From: Parus major
Taxonomy: Eukaryota > Chordata > Aves > Passeriformes > Paridae
Assembly (NCBI RefSeq): GCF_001522545.3
Contig: NC_031769.1
Coordinates: forward strand, 18,521,875-18,585,874
DNA length: 64,000 nt
Direction: 5' to 3'
A program made the position numbers and the translations under genes. Under the pieces are notes generated by a model. It saw nothing but the letters and a program-made list of their open reading frames with translations. It had not been told where the DNA came from and searched no databases. Shown here one piece after another: positions 1 to 10,793 of this stretch (its first letter is position 1; the number at the start of each line of letters is the position of its first letter).

Positions 1-3000
1 AAAAAAAAAGGTATGATATTCATAAAGCAGAGAAATAATTGAATTCTTTACCTACTTAAAACAAGTGGGAGATGCTTGGACAGTGTTTTACAGGTTGAAT
101 TTTGATGTTACGCTCTGTGATGAATTCATGCTCCTAGCACTGGACAAAAAACAGTGATCTCTTAAGATCACCCTGTTGGTTTAAATTAGTTTCAACTTTT
201 TTGATGTGCTGATTTTGTGCTAACAGGTTTTGTGCCTACCTGTATTACTTCTGCTTGTAATCTCCAGATTGCTGTGCCCTTTCTAATTCCACACAACAGT
301 CGTGCACTGACCTGTGTATGATGCAGATTTAGTTACCCTGGTGGGCAACTGAGAAAAAGCTTTATCATGAAACCACGGCCACCTCATGAAGTTCTTAACT
401 GTGGTGGATGGGAATGTAAAGCTGGAGTGAATATTTCATTTTCAAAGTAACTGGTCATGGAAGGAGAGCTGAATGGTACTCAGCTGGGTTTTTTTTAGGA
501 AATTAAGTTATTTTTTAGACTCCCTATATAAAAATTTCAGTTTTAATGGTTATCATATTTTTAAAATCATATCGCTGCCTAGAGATTTCCTAGTTCAGAT
601 CCAGCCACTTTTTACCTTAAAAATATTATTATTTTGAATTTTGAACTATTTTGAATAGATGTATTTTATTACCTCTGTCACCTTTTTTAGAGATGAATAA
701 ATATTTAATTATGAATCAAACTTTGAGCTTGCTGAGCTGAAAAAAACTGTTTCTAAGATGAGGTGAAACTTGTGTTTTTTTTATAAAACTCCATGACATT
801 TTATATTGTAAAGGTCATGACTTTCTGTGTGGTGTGAGTACTTTCATGCTTGCCAGATTCTCAGCTGTCTGGGGCTGAGTGGGCTAACTTGCTGGAAAGT
901 CTGGGATCCAGATATGTGCATCATTGAGTGAGTCAATAACCTGAGAAACTCTTTGGACACCTGCATGACAGCTGTGAGACAGCTGATAGTGGAATCAACC
1001 ATCGATTCCCAAGGATATTACAAGGCACTTTGGGACCTGGCTGTTTTCCAAAAGAGACAAAATCCAAGAAGTAGGAGACCTGGAAGCCTGGGCTCTCCCA
1101 GCAGATTTGCTAGTCATTGGGGAGCAAAGCAAACAGCCCTCAAATCCAGCAGACAGAAAATGGAGATGCCTGCAAATGTCAAAATGCACTTACCAGCCTT
1201 GGCAGCTCTGTGGGCAGAGAGATGATCACTATTTCCTGATACCTCTGTGTCCCAGTCACTTACCTGACAGGCTGTTGAAACAGTTCAGTCATCTTGAGAA
1301 TCATCATTTGCCTCTGTTTCCAGAACTGGGAATGTGAAGGTAATAGGAAAAGGGAGTGTTAAAGGATTTTAAAAGTAAGACTGACTTATTCCAACAGGTT
1401 TATTTTCCCTGTTGTGGAACTGTTTTCACTTGACATCATTATAAGTGATAATATTTTGTCATGGGAAAAAAATGAAAACAGCAAACATCATGATTTTGAA
1501 CTGATTCTGGTGTTGTTAAAAACTGAGTGGATTTCCCTTTAGAAAATAAACCCCAAGAATTTCCAGAGAGGAAATCAAGGACTGCTGGCCTGGTGCTGAC
1601 TGCTAACTTGCCAGTCTGGGGAGGAAGACAGAGTGTGATCTTACCACCCCAGGGTGATGGTTCTATTCCAAAAGAGGCATCTCAAATGCTGTTAGAAACC
1701 TGCCAGGTTTCCTGGTCTTCCCATCTTAAGACCAGAATATTTTCATTAGCCTTTGCAGCTTGTCCAGGTGCACTGGATGTTTCACTTAGCTATTCAGACA
1801 CCACAGAGTGGTCTCAGAGTGTTTTTGGGGGAAGCCTCTGGCTGGGGATGTGTTTAAATGCAGCAGTTGGCACAGAGTGAAGGTTGATGACAGTCTTGGA
1901 GTGCTTTTAAAATGGGGTGTGGACATGCTGTAGGAGATGTGACAAACACAATGCTCAGGTTCACTGCTTTCAGCTGCCTGTTCAGGTCTGGGCTTGGGGC
2001 AGTACTGCCAGAGATGCAGTATTGTCTGGCTAGTAACAGAGGGAGGAAATACGAGAAATCTTTCCTTCCAGGGGAAGGAGTTTGGAGGAAAGGAATCATA
2101 GAATAGTGACCTCAAAGCCTGAGCAGTTTTTGAGGCTTAACTGAAAGCAGTGAAGCTGATAAAGTCATTCATCAGTGCCTGAGTTTTGCCAGGACATCTC
2201 TAGGGCAAAAGTGATTAATATCCCATGGGTTATATCAGGGTGGAGATGATTGCAGAATCAGCTGCTGTTGTACATTCACTACTTTCAACTGAGTTGTTGT
2301 ATTGTTATCAAATCTGCCCCCAAAAGGCACAAGTTCATATTATAATCATCTTCACTAGTCTCCTATAGGGAGAAACAAAATTTTAGTAATTTCTAAATTT
2401 TCAAAATCTGGTTTATTTAATTTTGAGCTCTCTTTTGTAATAGACATGATCCTGACACGATCTTTGGATAGTTTTTTTTTCCCAGATAAATAGAATTATT
2501 TTCTGATTCTTAACTTTTCCTTGCTTTCTGTGAGCAGTTCTACATAATGGGTGAATTAAATTGTTGCTCAGGGCACAAAGTGTTTCGTAACAGAGAGCTC
2601 TGAAGGCCGTTTTCCTCTTTGGAAAATAATGGATGTTTCCACATTGTTTGATATGCAAGAGTGGTAGGAAAACAAAACCTATGCTGCAAGTAGGCTTTCC
2701 CTAATAGCTGCTGTATGTGTAGGACGCTGCAAGTTACTGCTCTTTGCAAGGAGCCATCCATAGAACAGGTATGAATTGGGGGTGAAGTGGAAATACACAC
2801 CTGCCAGCCCAGAACTGGCTGGAGAGCTGAGAATATAATAGCTGGATTTCAGTTCTTCACATGGGCAAGACTTACTGTTCTGTCTTAGCAGTGGGTGTGA
2901 GACAGACCTTTGAGGAGGTGGGAGATAAGTGAGTTTTGACTCTTTTACAGAACTCCAAACTTACACCCTCGTGTAGCTTTGTACCCGCTAAAATCACTAC

Positions 3001-3173
3001 TGACAGAGGAATAATTCACTGAAATGCATTTTAAAAATCCCTGCTTTGAGTCCTTTAGGCATTGTAATTCTCGATTATATAGCCCAGACTACACTCTGCA
3101 GTGATAATTAGGCATTAAATGCTAACAGGATTATTATGGAGATTTCTCCTGACAGCCATTTAGCACCTAATTA

Positions 3174-3187
3174 GGTGTTAAGGCCAT
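3174..3187. repeat. 14-bp perfect palindrome with TAATTA core
   Basis: CACCTAATTAGGTG reads the same on both strands and contains the homeodomain core TAATTA. It sits in a block of about 140 bases (3060-3200) with several further ATTA/TAAT cores. It could be a binding site for a homeodomain dimer, but no function is shown by sequence alone. Confidence 0.5.
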
Positions 3188-5289
3188 AAATTTAGGTTTC
3201 TCAGCAGCATTTAGGTCCCTAATAAATTCTTTTAAAGTTTGAAATTGCAGGCTTGTCTTCACAACTGTGCACCACAGTGATGTAAGTCAAGCTGTCTTCA
3301 GGAGACAGCAGCAGCATGTCCTTTTGCCATGGTGCTCTAAGGAAGAGTGAGAATCCTTCTGAGTGAGCAAAACCTCTCTATTTTTCCAATTTCATGTTAG
3401 TTTAATAAAACATTGAATCTCTTCCCCAGCCTTTTCCCATTTAAGGGAGACCTATAGGCATGGCTCTAGGCAAAATCCATTTACTGCCTTATACTAGGTA
3501 TAGACTTGCTACCATTTTTCTTAAATGAACCAACCCTCTTTTGAAATAAATTGCTTAAAGGTCTAACTGCTGCTGAGTTTGTTGTAATAGCATATTTTTC
3601 ACTGCTTTTTTGGAGTTAGTTTCAAGGCTCAGCAGTGAGATCAGTTGAAATAGTTGGAAAAAAAATAAGATTCTGAAAGGCAGAGAGCCTTTTGACTGCT
3701 AGTTATCTACTTTATGAATATTTATGGTATTTTTGGTGATAATAGAACCCAAGCAATTATTTACTGTCATGTATTGCATAAAAAAAAAAAGATCCTTGTT
3801 TTCATTGAGTTCCATGCACACTTGGAAGACATTAAGGAGCCACGAGGAGAGCACATAACCTCTGGTTGAAAGCTGCTCTTGGTCACAGCCTGTAGGTCAG
3901 CAAAACAACGAGGCATGGCAGAGAACAGTCAGAGAGCACACGACTCAGGTGCAGTTCAGGGTAGACTTACCAGGAAACGTGGTCTCCAATGGTCTCCATT
4001 TTCCCTCTGTTTAAACTGGAGCTGATTTCTCTGCCCTGTTTAATTTGCTCTACCAGTGATAAAGGTAGAGACAAGACTAAAAGTCCATTTCTAGCATGGG
4101 AGCAGTAATGATGAGCTGCCCTATAGAGTTTGGATTGAAAAATTCCATATTTCCGACATGTGACAAATGGCCTGCTCACTCCACGTGGAGCAATCTCCAC
4201 TTTTTTAAAGAATAGTTTCACTAAAAACACTCAAGCCCGCATATGTATGATATGAACTAAAACTAATCCAGAGATGTTTTCTTGAGCAGAGAAGTTTGTT
4301 GTCTTTTAAAAGGCTCAGACAATAGTACTAGGCGTGAACTCACACACTGACTGTTTCTACCTTTTTTCTTTTTAAATTACTGTACTAGAAAAATTCAGCT
4401 ACATATGGTAATATAGCAAAAATTACTGGAAGGGAAATTGGATATTATCAGTGATGCTTGAACTGCTTTTGACTTCTGTCAAGAGCCAGGGTATGGAAAA
4501 GAAAGCACTCTTGGGAATTTTAAAATGAGCTAGTTTTATTCGGCTGCTAAGATAAAAGGGGAATCTGTTCTTCCTGACTTTGAAAATCCACTTTGAATTC
4601 CAGTAAATAATGGCATTTTATTGGTTGAGTGAAAATAAATGCTTTGTTTAGAAAAATAAAGAAAAAAACCTGAAAGCTTGTCTTATAGTGGGCAGGGTTG
4701 TAAAGAAATTTCTCTTAGCTAATGATGGGATTTCATGTGCTAGATTTTGTCTGAATTTGAAAAGACATGTATTCATTGAAATTATTTTTATAGACTTTTT
4801 AAAATCTTGTTCTTCCTTTAGGTAATAATGCATTCATAATCCTTAATTCAGGTAAAATCATAATGGAATGAAGGACATTCAGTGAGATGAAAAAGTTAAT
4901 GGCCTGGATGAAGACTGTGTTTCTTTTTGTAGTGAAGGGACAGGAGAAGCTATTTGTGAATCATGCTAATAGGGAGCAGAAGCAGAGCTAGCCTGGCTGG
5001 ATGTAATGAACTGTTACTAGTGAATTAATGAGACAACAGCTAGAATATGTCAATATGCAGTGAATGGCTTGAAATCTGTTTGTTTGAAGCCATAAGACAA
5101 TGTGAATTAACAGAATAATTATTTTGCTAATCAGAACAAGGGCCTGTATTCACTGTATATTTGACAGGATTTAGAAGGACATACTGTTCCTTTTCAACAG
5201 TAACTTCTGATTTCTCTCACTGCTTTGCTCCCTCTATTCTTTTTTCCTTCCATTTTCTTCTTCTTTGTGCAAGAGAAGGAACCAAGGAA

Positions 5290-5309
5290 TCTCAAGTCTA
5301 GACTTGAGA
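5290..5309. repeat. 20-bp perfect palindrome upstream of splice acceptor
   Basis: TCTCAAGTCTAGACTTGAGA is a perfect inverted repeat. In pre-mRNA it can fold into an 8-bp stem with a CTAG loop. It ends 31 bases before the last intron base, immediately upstream of the likely branch-point region and polypyrimidine tract of the NEBL terminal exon. Confidence 0.75.
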
Positions 5310-5310
5310 C

Positions 5311-5340
5311 GTTACAGTCTTGTTTTCTTTTCTTCAACAG
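5311..5340 (+). promoter_or_regulatory. NEBL: 3' splice site of NEBL terminal exon
   Basis: A pyrimidine-rich run (TCTTGTTTTCTTTTCTTCAA) ends in CAG at 5338-5340, a strong canonical acceptor. A plausible branch-point A lies at about 5314 in CGTTAC. An upstream AG at 5316-5317 is a poorer choice because it lacks its own pyrimidine tract and would shift the frame by inserting 23 bases. The SH3 reading frame opens in phase with the first exon codon AGA at 5341. Confidence 0.85.
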
Positions 5341-5517
5341 AGAACATACAGAGCTATGTATGACTACAGCGCTCAAGATGAAGATGAAGTTTCCTTCAGG
5401 GATGGTGATTATATCATCAATGTGCAACCAATTGATGATGGCTGGATGTATGGTACTGTTCAGAGAACTGGGAAAACAGGAATGCTTCCAGCAAATTATA
5501 TTGAGTTTGTTAACTAA
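5341..5517 (+). CDS. NEBL: Nebulette terminal exon, C-terminal SH3 domain
   Basis: The exon encodes 58 residues and a TAA stop (5515-5517), beginning R-T-Y-R-A-M-Y-D-Y. Hallmarks of an SH3 domain are visible in order: the ALYDY-type motif (AMYDY), an acidic RT loop (QDEDEVSF), the DGW tryptophan motif in GWMYG, and the ligand-pocket GMLPANYIE motif near the end. The family is nebulin/nebulette/LASP, actin-binding scaffold proteins whose C-terminal SH3 binds proline-rich partners at Z-discs or focal adhesions. From memory of the family, nebulin and LASP1 end in E-A-I, while nebulette ends E-F-V-N as seen here, and the [11 protein letters not shown] segment also fits nebulette. The same last exon would serve both the long sarcomeric form and the short LASP2 form. 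All earlier exons are outside the window. The main alternative is a LASP1-type paralogue; the tail residues argue against it. Confidence 0.9.
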   Translation, partial: RTYRAMYDYSAQDEDEVSFRDGDYIINVQPIDDGWMYGTVQRTGKTGMLPANYIEFVN

Positions 5518-5681
5518 TTTTTGTCTCTAGTCCTTTGAGCTTTGTTATGATTTACTTAAAATCTAACCTTTTAGAAAAAAAAATCAGAAGAATCTTTTAA
5601 GAGTTCATGATCATTACTTTATCACTGCTATAACAGTTTGCATTCTCACTCAGAATCCATTTTAGAGTCCTTTAAAGAAAA

Positions 5682-5687
5682 AATAAA
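5682..5687 (+). terminator. NEBL: Proximal AATAAA polyadenylation signal candidate
   Basis: Canonical hexamer 165 bases after the stop codon. No strong GT-rich element follows at once, so it may be weak or unused. Confidence 0.25.
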
Positions 5688-7632
5688 TAATCCACAACAA
5701 GTTCAGAGCTTTGAAAACAGCATTGCTTATAATAGTGCTCTCTCAAAATGAAAAACATGTATGGAAGCCTGGTGCTGCCAGTCCTATAAAGACTTCGGTC
5801 AATTAACTTTAAAAGGGTAATGCCTTTTCCTTACACCTCAAAGATGTTATAACCATAAAATTGGTTCATTTCTTATGGCACTCTGAAGTCACAGGAGGTT
5901 AACACATTGAGTTTGAACATATCTTCAGATTCTTAGGGAAATGTTAAATGTTTAAGCAGTTAGCTTCCTAATAAAAATTAATACGTTGAGTAGATAATTC
6001 AGTCATTTGAATTAAAGACAAGTAACATGTCAGTAAAAAAAACCCACAAATAAAATCCCCTACTGCCCAGCAGCCTTACAGTAAATATGTCTATTTTGAC
6101 AGTAAAAAATTTCCTGACTCCGGCATATCCACATTTATTCTTGGATTACCCATTTTTTTGTTTCCAAGTGATCTATTAGCTTTGCTTCCATCCTAATCCA
6201 TCCGTTTTATCCAGGTCTGGATCCATGGTTCTTCAGTATCTTTTCTGCAGAAGATTCCTTGCAAAGACTATCTAAAATATAAAACCTGTCAACTCTTCTG
6301 TTTCCGTGTAATAGTACTTAGCATCTAAATAGAAACTTCCATTAGGGCAACGTACAACCAATACTTCATGTTAGCTCCTTTACCTGTAGTGCTGTAAATA
6401 AATACCCCCGGTGCTGTGCAGTCCCACAGAGCCTGCAGTCACATCCCGTTCTCACCACAGCTATCTTGCTTAATGGCTGCTTTGCTGATGAGCTGTGTGC
6501 CTCCCCCTGCTGCAGAAACACTCGTGCCTCCGTCCGGCAGCGGAGGAGAGCTCTGGTTCTTGTAGTGCATCTCAGATCAATGGCTTCAGTTTGCTCCCAA
6601 ATTCTTGGTGATCCTACGGTGGGTTGTACGCTTGCCAAATGATTAAATATGGAGAAGAATTATGTTTTCTTTAAGAATTATGTTTTCTTTTAGTGACTTA
6701 ATCTTTCTCATAACTGACTTCAAAGGGAAAGCTAACTAAGCAAAATCCAGCATACCCTATGCCATTATGTTTCAGTTTAGCCATCTGTTGAAAACAGTAA
6801 AAATATTCTGCTGACAAACCTTCACATGTGCTATTTGGTGTCTGTTAACTTAGGGCCAGAATTGAGAGATCCAGGTCTCAGATGTGAGGCTGGCAGAGGA
6901 TCTGAGAGCTGGTGACACAGTGGATCTGTAAGAGGGATTTTGTCAGCAGGCTTGGGTCACAGGCAACTTGGTTTTGCTTTGACTGGGGGCTGCATTCCCT
7001 CACAGGGAGAAATTGTGGAAGGAAGGACAAAAGAGTTAAAGATCCATGTGAGAGATTATTCATGTGGATGCAGAGATGTGTAAGGAAGAAAACGTTTTTC
7101 TGATCAAATAATTTGTGGAGTTCAGCCATGTGCTAAGAAGTTAAGTTCGGAGTAGCCCTCAGAATATTTAGTCTGCACTGGCTTTCTTTCATTTCTAAAA
7201 TTTTTAAAGTAGAATTTTATATGGAGCTTTTAGACAATTTTATATTTCTCATCTCACATAGTAGGCAACCCTGAAATAACTGTTTAAAAAATAAATAAGG
7301 AAGGCAGGATGGATTTGTGAATGTGACATTTCAATGATGTCAACTGAAAGTTGTCAATGCAAATACCTGCAAGTTCTATTTCTGCAGACAGTTTTTGCAT
7401 ACAATTCCCAAAGAACTGGAAAGCTTATGCAATTTTATTTTGGGTCTTGCTAACACAGGGATGATACCAGCTGCCAAGCAGAATGGAATGACTGCATAAA
7501 AAAGAATAAATTAAAAAATGTCCATGACTGTGGAATTACCTGTGCTTTCTTGTCAGCAGCCTAATTTCAGGCTAAAGCTGTCCAGGAGTCTCTAACTTCA
7601 AAAAATGTGTTTTGAAAGCAGAGTTCTGTGAC

Positions 7633-7640
7633 TGTAAATA
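7633..7640 (+). promoter_or_regulatory. Pumilio response element (TGTAAATA)
   Basis: Exact match to the UGUANAUA consensus bound by Pumilio-family RNA-binding proteins, inside the presumed NEBL 3' UTR. Function inferred from motif and location only. Confidence 0.35.
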
Positions 7641-8082
7641 TGCAATTTATATAGTTGACTGCTGTGATTTAAAACTCCTGCAAGTTTTGCATAAGGAGCT
7701 GCTCTTGCAGCAGACTCATGTGCATTACTGGTGACACCCACATGAAACCAGCAGGTCAAATGGCTTTTTTAAAGGCTGATGTGGTATGCTGAGCTAGAAG
7801 CTCTGAAACAAGCAGTTTGCTTCTGTGCTGGTTTTCATCACTGGCCATCAACAGCGAGGAGAGGAATTTCATCTTCTGCTGGCTGGCAAATTTTTCAGAT
7901 GATGCCTGAGGCACAGTTGGCTGTCACTGCTGTGCTGCTCTATTAGCTGTGTAATGCTGACAACAATAAAAACAAGATGTCAGTTTGCTAACCAAATAAG
8001 AATAAAAAAGAAATATAGAGAATAGACATTCTCATGGCATCAAGTTGCAATTTTTAGGGACTTATAAAACAGAGTCTCTACC

Positions 8083-8090
8083 TGTAAATA
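8083..8090 (+). promoter_or_regulatory. Second Pumilio response element (TGTAAATA)
   Basis: A second exact UGUAAAUA about 450 bases after the first, in the same presumed 3' UTR. A third copy at 10880-10887 lies just past the likely transcript end. Confidence 0.35.
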
Positions 8091-9088
8091 TACAATAATT
8101 CTTCCTAAATGAGGAGACAGCTTTCTGTGTTGAATACTTTACATATAGAAGTTAATCAGAAAATGAGCATTTGGTGACATTAGAGAACTATGTTATGCTG
8201 AACAATAGAAATAAAATTTCCTTTATGAATTTTGAATATTCATTAGCCTTGCAAAGCAGCTCAAGCAATTTGTAAAAAATAAAAGGTCAAGAAAACAAAA
8301 CAGTATGTGAATTGTATTTCTCTTGAGAATGGTATGTCAGCAGAATTACTAAGATCTGGTTTAAGTTACTTATTCTTGTAGTCAACTTTTTTGTCCTATA
8401 TGCTTAGAAATTCATATTTATATGGAATGGTTCCTGCTTTTTGATACAAAACAAACTTCGGTGTGATTTTGCAGCTTTGTTCTAAGCAATGCAAAGGCCC
8501 AAAATTATCAGAATGCAATTATAATTTTTTTTTTAATAAGAACTAAAATTTGTAAGGCAGGGAGAGTAAGTCATGAACTAAATTGTGCCAGCACACGTTT
8601 TTTAAAGCATATGTAGGGAGACTGTTACGTGCAGTGTGATATAGGGGCAAAAAAAAGTTAAATGCTGTCTTGTCATCTTTAAAGTTGATACTCATTTTTA
8701 GCACAGCATGTTCCCCTCACTGTTCTTTCTTCCTGTAGTTAAGATTTTTCTGGGGAAAGGAAAGGGCTTTTAAGGACTTGCATTTCTCAAGCTGTTCCAA
8801 AGTTCAGGTTGGAAGTCCACGTGTTCCCACTTTAGAAATAAAGAATTCTGTAAAGAATGCTGTAATTCTTGCTAACACGAGTATAAATGTAGAAAACAAC
8901 ATGGAGCATATTCATGCATACATACAAGAACAAATGGGTGCCTTGCTTTTCATTACTCTTTCTTGCCTGGCTAATCTTAATTTTTTTAAACAAAGCTACG
9001 TACAGGTACTGCAGTTGTAATTTTTCATTATGGAACATTAGCATTTAGTCTTGATGAAACAGGGTTTTCTTGATTACATTTGACATAC

Positions 9089-9094
9089 AATAAA
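9089..9094 (+). terminator. NEBL: Intermediate AATAAA polyadenylation signal candidate
   Basis: Canonical hexamer within the presumed 3' UTR, followed some 20-30 bases on by a moderately G/T-rich stretch (ttgggatttgatgg). It could give a roughly 3.6-kb UTR isoform. Confidence 0.25.
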
Positions 9095-10266
9095 CTACTT
9101 CAGCAGATTGGGATTTGATGGAGAATCACCTCCCATGGATTATGTTTTTGACAAATGTGTCCCTGCCGAGTGTTTCTTGGGGATGTGGAAGGTCTCCAAT
9201 ACTTGGTAAAGGTAATAATTCTAGTTTTTATTGTACAATGACTGCATGTCATCTTGTACAATGAAAAAGAAATGACAAATACACAAGTCTTTGGCAGAAG
9301 GTGGTACAGGGTATAAAGTCATAGATTTTTATTAGGTTGATTAATACTCCATTTAAAATATAGCATATGCTTTAGTTAGTAAATGTTTAAATAATGTACT
9401 GAAACAGACAGAAGATGCTGTTGAAAGAAGTCCTCCAAACTGATGTGCTGGCAAATGCAAAGTACTATTGAGCTGTAGAAGATGAAACCATTTTGCAATG
9501 CTTTAGTGATTTTCTCCAGCTTTATGCCATAGGAACCCCATCTCTCCTTTGGAAAGAAAACCTGAAAGCTCTATTTCCTAAACTGCCTGCACTACAACAG
9601 TATATTCAAAGGAATTTCATATGCTTCTTGTGTCTGATAAATAGAATTTGCATATTGTACTTAAGTTGTAATCCAGTTGTTGTTGACATTTGTTTAATTA
9701 TTATTATTTTAGGGGGGAAAATAAGCTATACTGTAGCATTTCAATTGTGTATTTAATATTACTATTAGAAATTGCTAGACCATTGGAAGACAGCAATGAC
9801 TGTATCAACATTGATTAGCATGATGTGGAAAATCTCTCAGCTGTTGGTTTTTGCAGTGTGATATAAAAAGCAAAAATGAACCGCTGTGCAGTTTGGCTTA
9901 TGTTTGCTTTAAAGTGTGTAAAGTTTTAGTTATTTTGCAAAACTGTACTGTATTTGGGGGTATACAGTTATGAAGGTAACAATTGTTTTTCAAAGGACAG
10001 ATAAACTTACTCTTGGTTCATATGATGTATCATCTTAATTTGGCTTTTGTTATGCAGAAAGTTAACACCAGCTATTAAAATATATTTTAGTAGAAATGCT
10101 TTAATTCCTGTTTCTTCCTCTACACTGTGAATATTTAAGCTTTGGTGGACTAGAGCAACATCATGCTGCCCAAAGTACTAACCTATGCAACCTAGTTCAC
10201 ATTTTAGTTGATGTCACAGTGGATGTAACATAACAATTTATTTTGCATAACATTAAACTTCATTCA

Positions 10267-10272
10267 AATAAA
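10267..10272 (+). terminator. NEBL: AATAAA in distal polyadenylation cluster
   Basis: First canonical hexamer of the distal group, followed by a TATGTATGT stretch about 20-30 bases downstream that could serve as the GU-rich element. Confidence 0.3.
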
Positions 10273-10545
10273 ATATTAAACCCAGCACTATGTATGTATT
10301 ATATTCATAAACAACACTCTGTAAAACTACCATACCCATTAGTATAAGTTCTCAAAGATGGATATTGCTTTAACTAAGAAAGCTTTGAGTTTTCAAACTT
10401 AAGTAGAATATTTAGCACTATTTGTCAAGCTTGATCTCAGAAAATAGTTTTCTAAAACACTGTTTTATTTCAGACATGGCCTCTCTTTAAAAGGTTAATT
10501 TGCCTTTTTCAGTCTGCATTTGTAACCCTTCAACAGAACATCGTT

Positions 10546-10553
10546 ACATTCCA
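10546..10553 (+). promoter_or_regulatory. miR-1/miR-206 8-mer target site
   Basis: ACATTCCA is the full 8-mer complement of the miR-1/206 seed (positions 2-8 plus A opposite position 1). It lies close to the likely distal end of the NEBL 3' UTR, where effective sites are often found. miR-1 and miR-206 are cardiac and skeletal muscle microRNAs and nebulette is a cardiac-enriched Z-disc protein, so the pairing is biologically plausible but unproven. Confidence 0.4.
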
Positions 10554-10674
10554 TGACCCTTGGTTTATTTAAATAAGCAAATATAGTTAGTGAAGGATGT
10601 CCACTGTTTTAATTGATACTGGTTTGCTTGTCTTTGAATGAGAATTTGGTTAGGTGTGCTCTGAGTTCAGCACT

Positions 10675-10680
10675 AATAAA
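10675..10680 (+). terminator. NEBL: Distal AATAAA, candidate main polyadenylation signal
   Basis: Canonical hexamer followed within about 10-20 bases by a G/T-containing stretch (gattgcattgctggctt). It is one of the last signals before the sequence loses UTR-like character, so it is a good candidate for the long-isoform end. Confidence 0.4.
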
Positions 10681-10787
10681 GAAGATTGCATTGCTGGCTT
10701 CTTTAAGACAATTTTATGTACAAATGTCATCTTTATTCATTTGCACAAGTAAATTATTTTTAAAACATGTAAGAAAGTTTAAGGCAA

Positions 10788-10793
10788 AATAAA
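10788..10793 (+). terminator. NEBL: Most distal AATAAA of the cluster
   Basis: Canonical hexamer about 110 bases past the previous one; downstream sequence (agtattttggaactgctctgcctgtagttg) is mildly G/T-rich. Alternative long-isoform end. Confidence 0.35.

Larger units (their letters stand above)
1..5340 (+). other. NEBL: Last intron of NEBL (3' part)
   Basis: This stretch lies directly upstream of the terminal SH3 exon and ends in a canonical polypyrimidine tract plus AG. I looked for another exon with family features (nebulin-type SDxxYK repeats, LIM cysteine/histidine pairs, a serine-rich linker flanked by AG and GT) and saw none. The open frames here are short, contain no recognisable domain and overlap each other on both strands, as expected by chance. 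The 5' end of the intron lies outside the window. It includes a homeodomain-motif-rich block with a 14-bp palindrome near 3.1 kb and a short A-run at about 3781. That it is an intron of this gene is inferred from the acceptor and the exon that follows. Confidence 0.8.
5518..10700 (+). other. NEBL: Probable long 3' UTR of NEBL
   Basis: No coding frame of note follows the stop. The stretch is AT-rich, free of recognisable transposons, and holds scattered ATTTA pentamers, Pumilio-type motifs and several AATAAA signals, with the densest group at 10.27-10.79 kb. A multi-kilobase 3' UTR is usual for NEBL in other vertebrates, which is knowledge rather than something seen here. The exact end is uncertain: cleavage shortly after 10675-10680 or 10788-10793 is the best guess, and shorter isoforms using an early signal at 5682 are possible. 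Confidence 0.5.

Noticed and set aside
1527..1880. 117-codon open frame inside the NEBL intron as a possible extra exon
   Set aside because: No nebulin-type repeat, LIM or linker signature, and no convincing acceptor/donor pair keeping frame with the SH3 exon.
2090..2112. GGAATCATAGAATAG resembling a CR1 3' terminus
   Set aside because: Only about a dozen bases match and the following sequence does not continue as CR1.
5316..5317. Alternative splice acceptor AG upstream of the NEBL exon
   Set aside because: It lacks its own polypyrimidine tract and would put the SH3 domain out of frame; the AG at 5339-5340 is clearly better.
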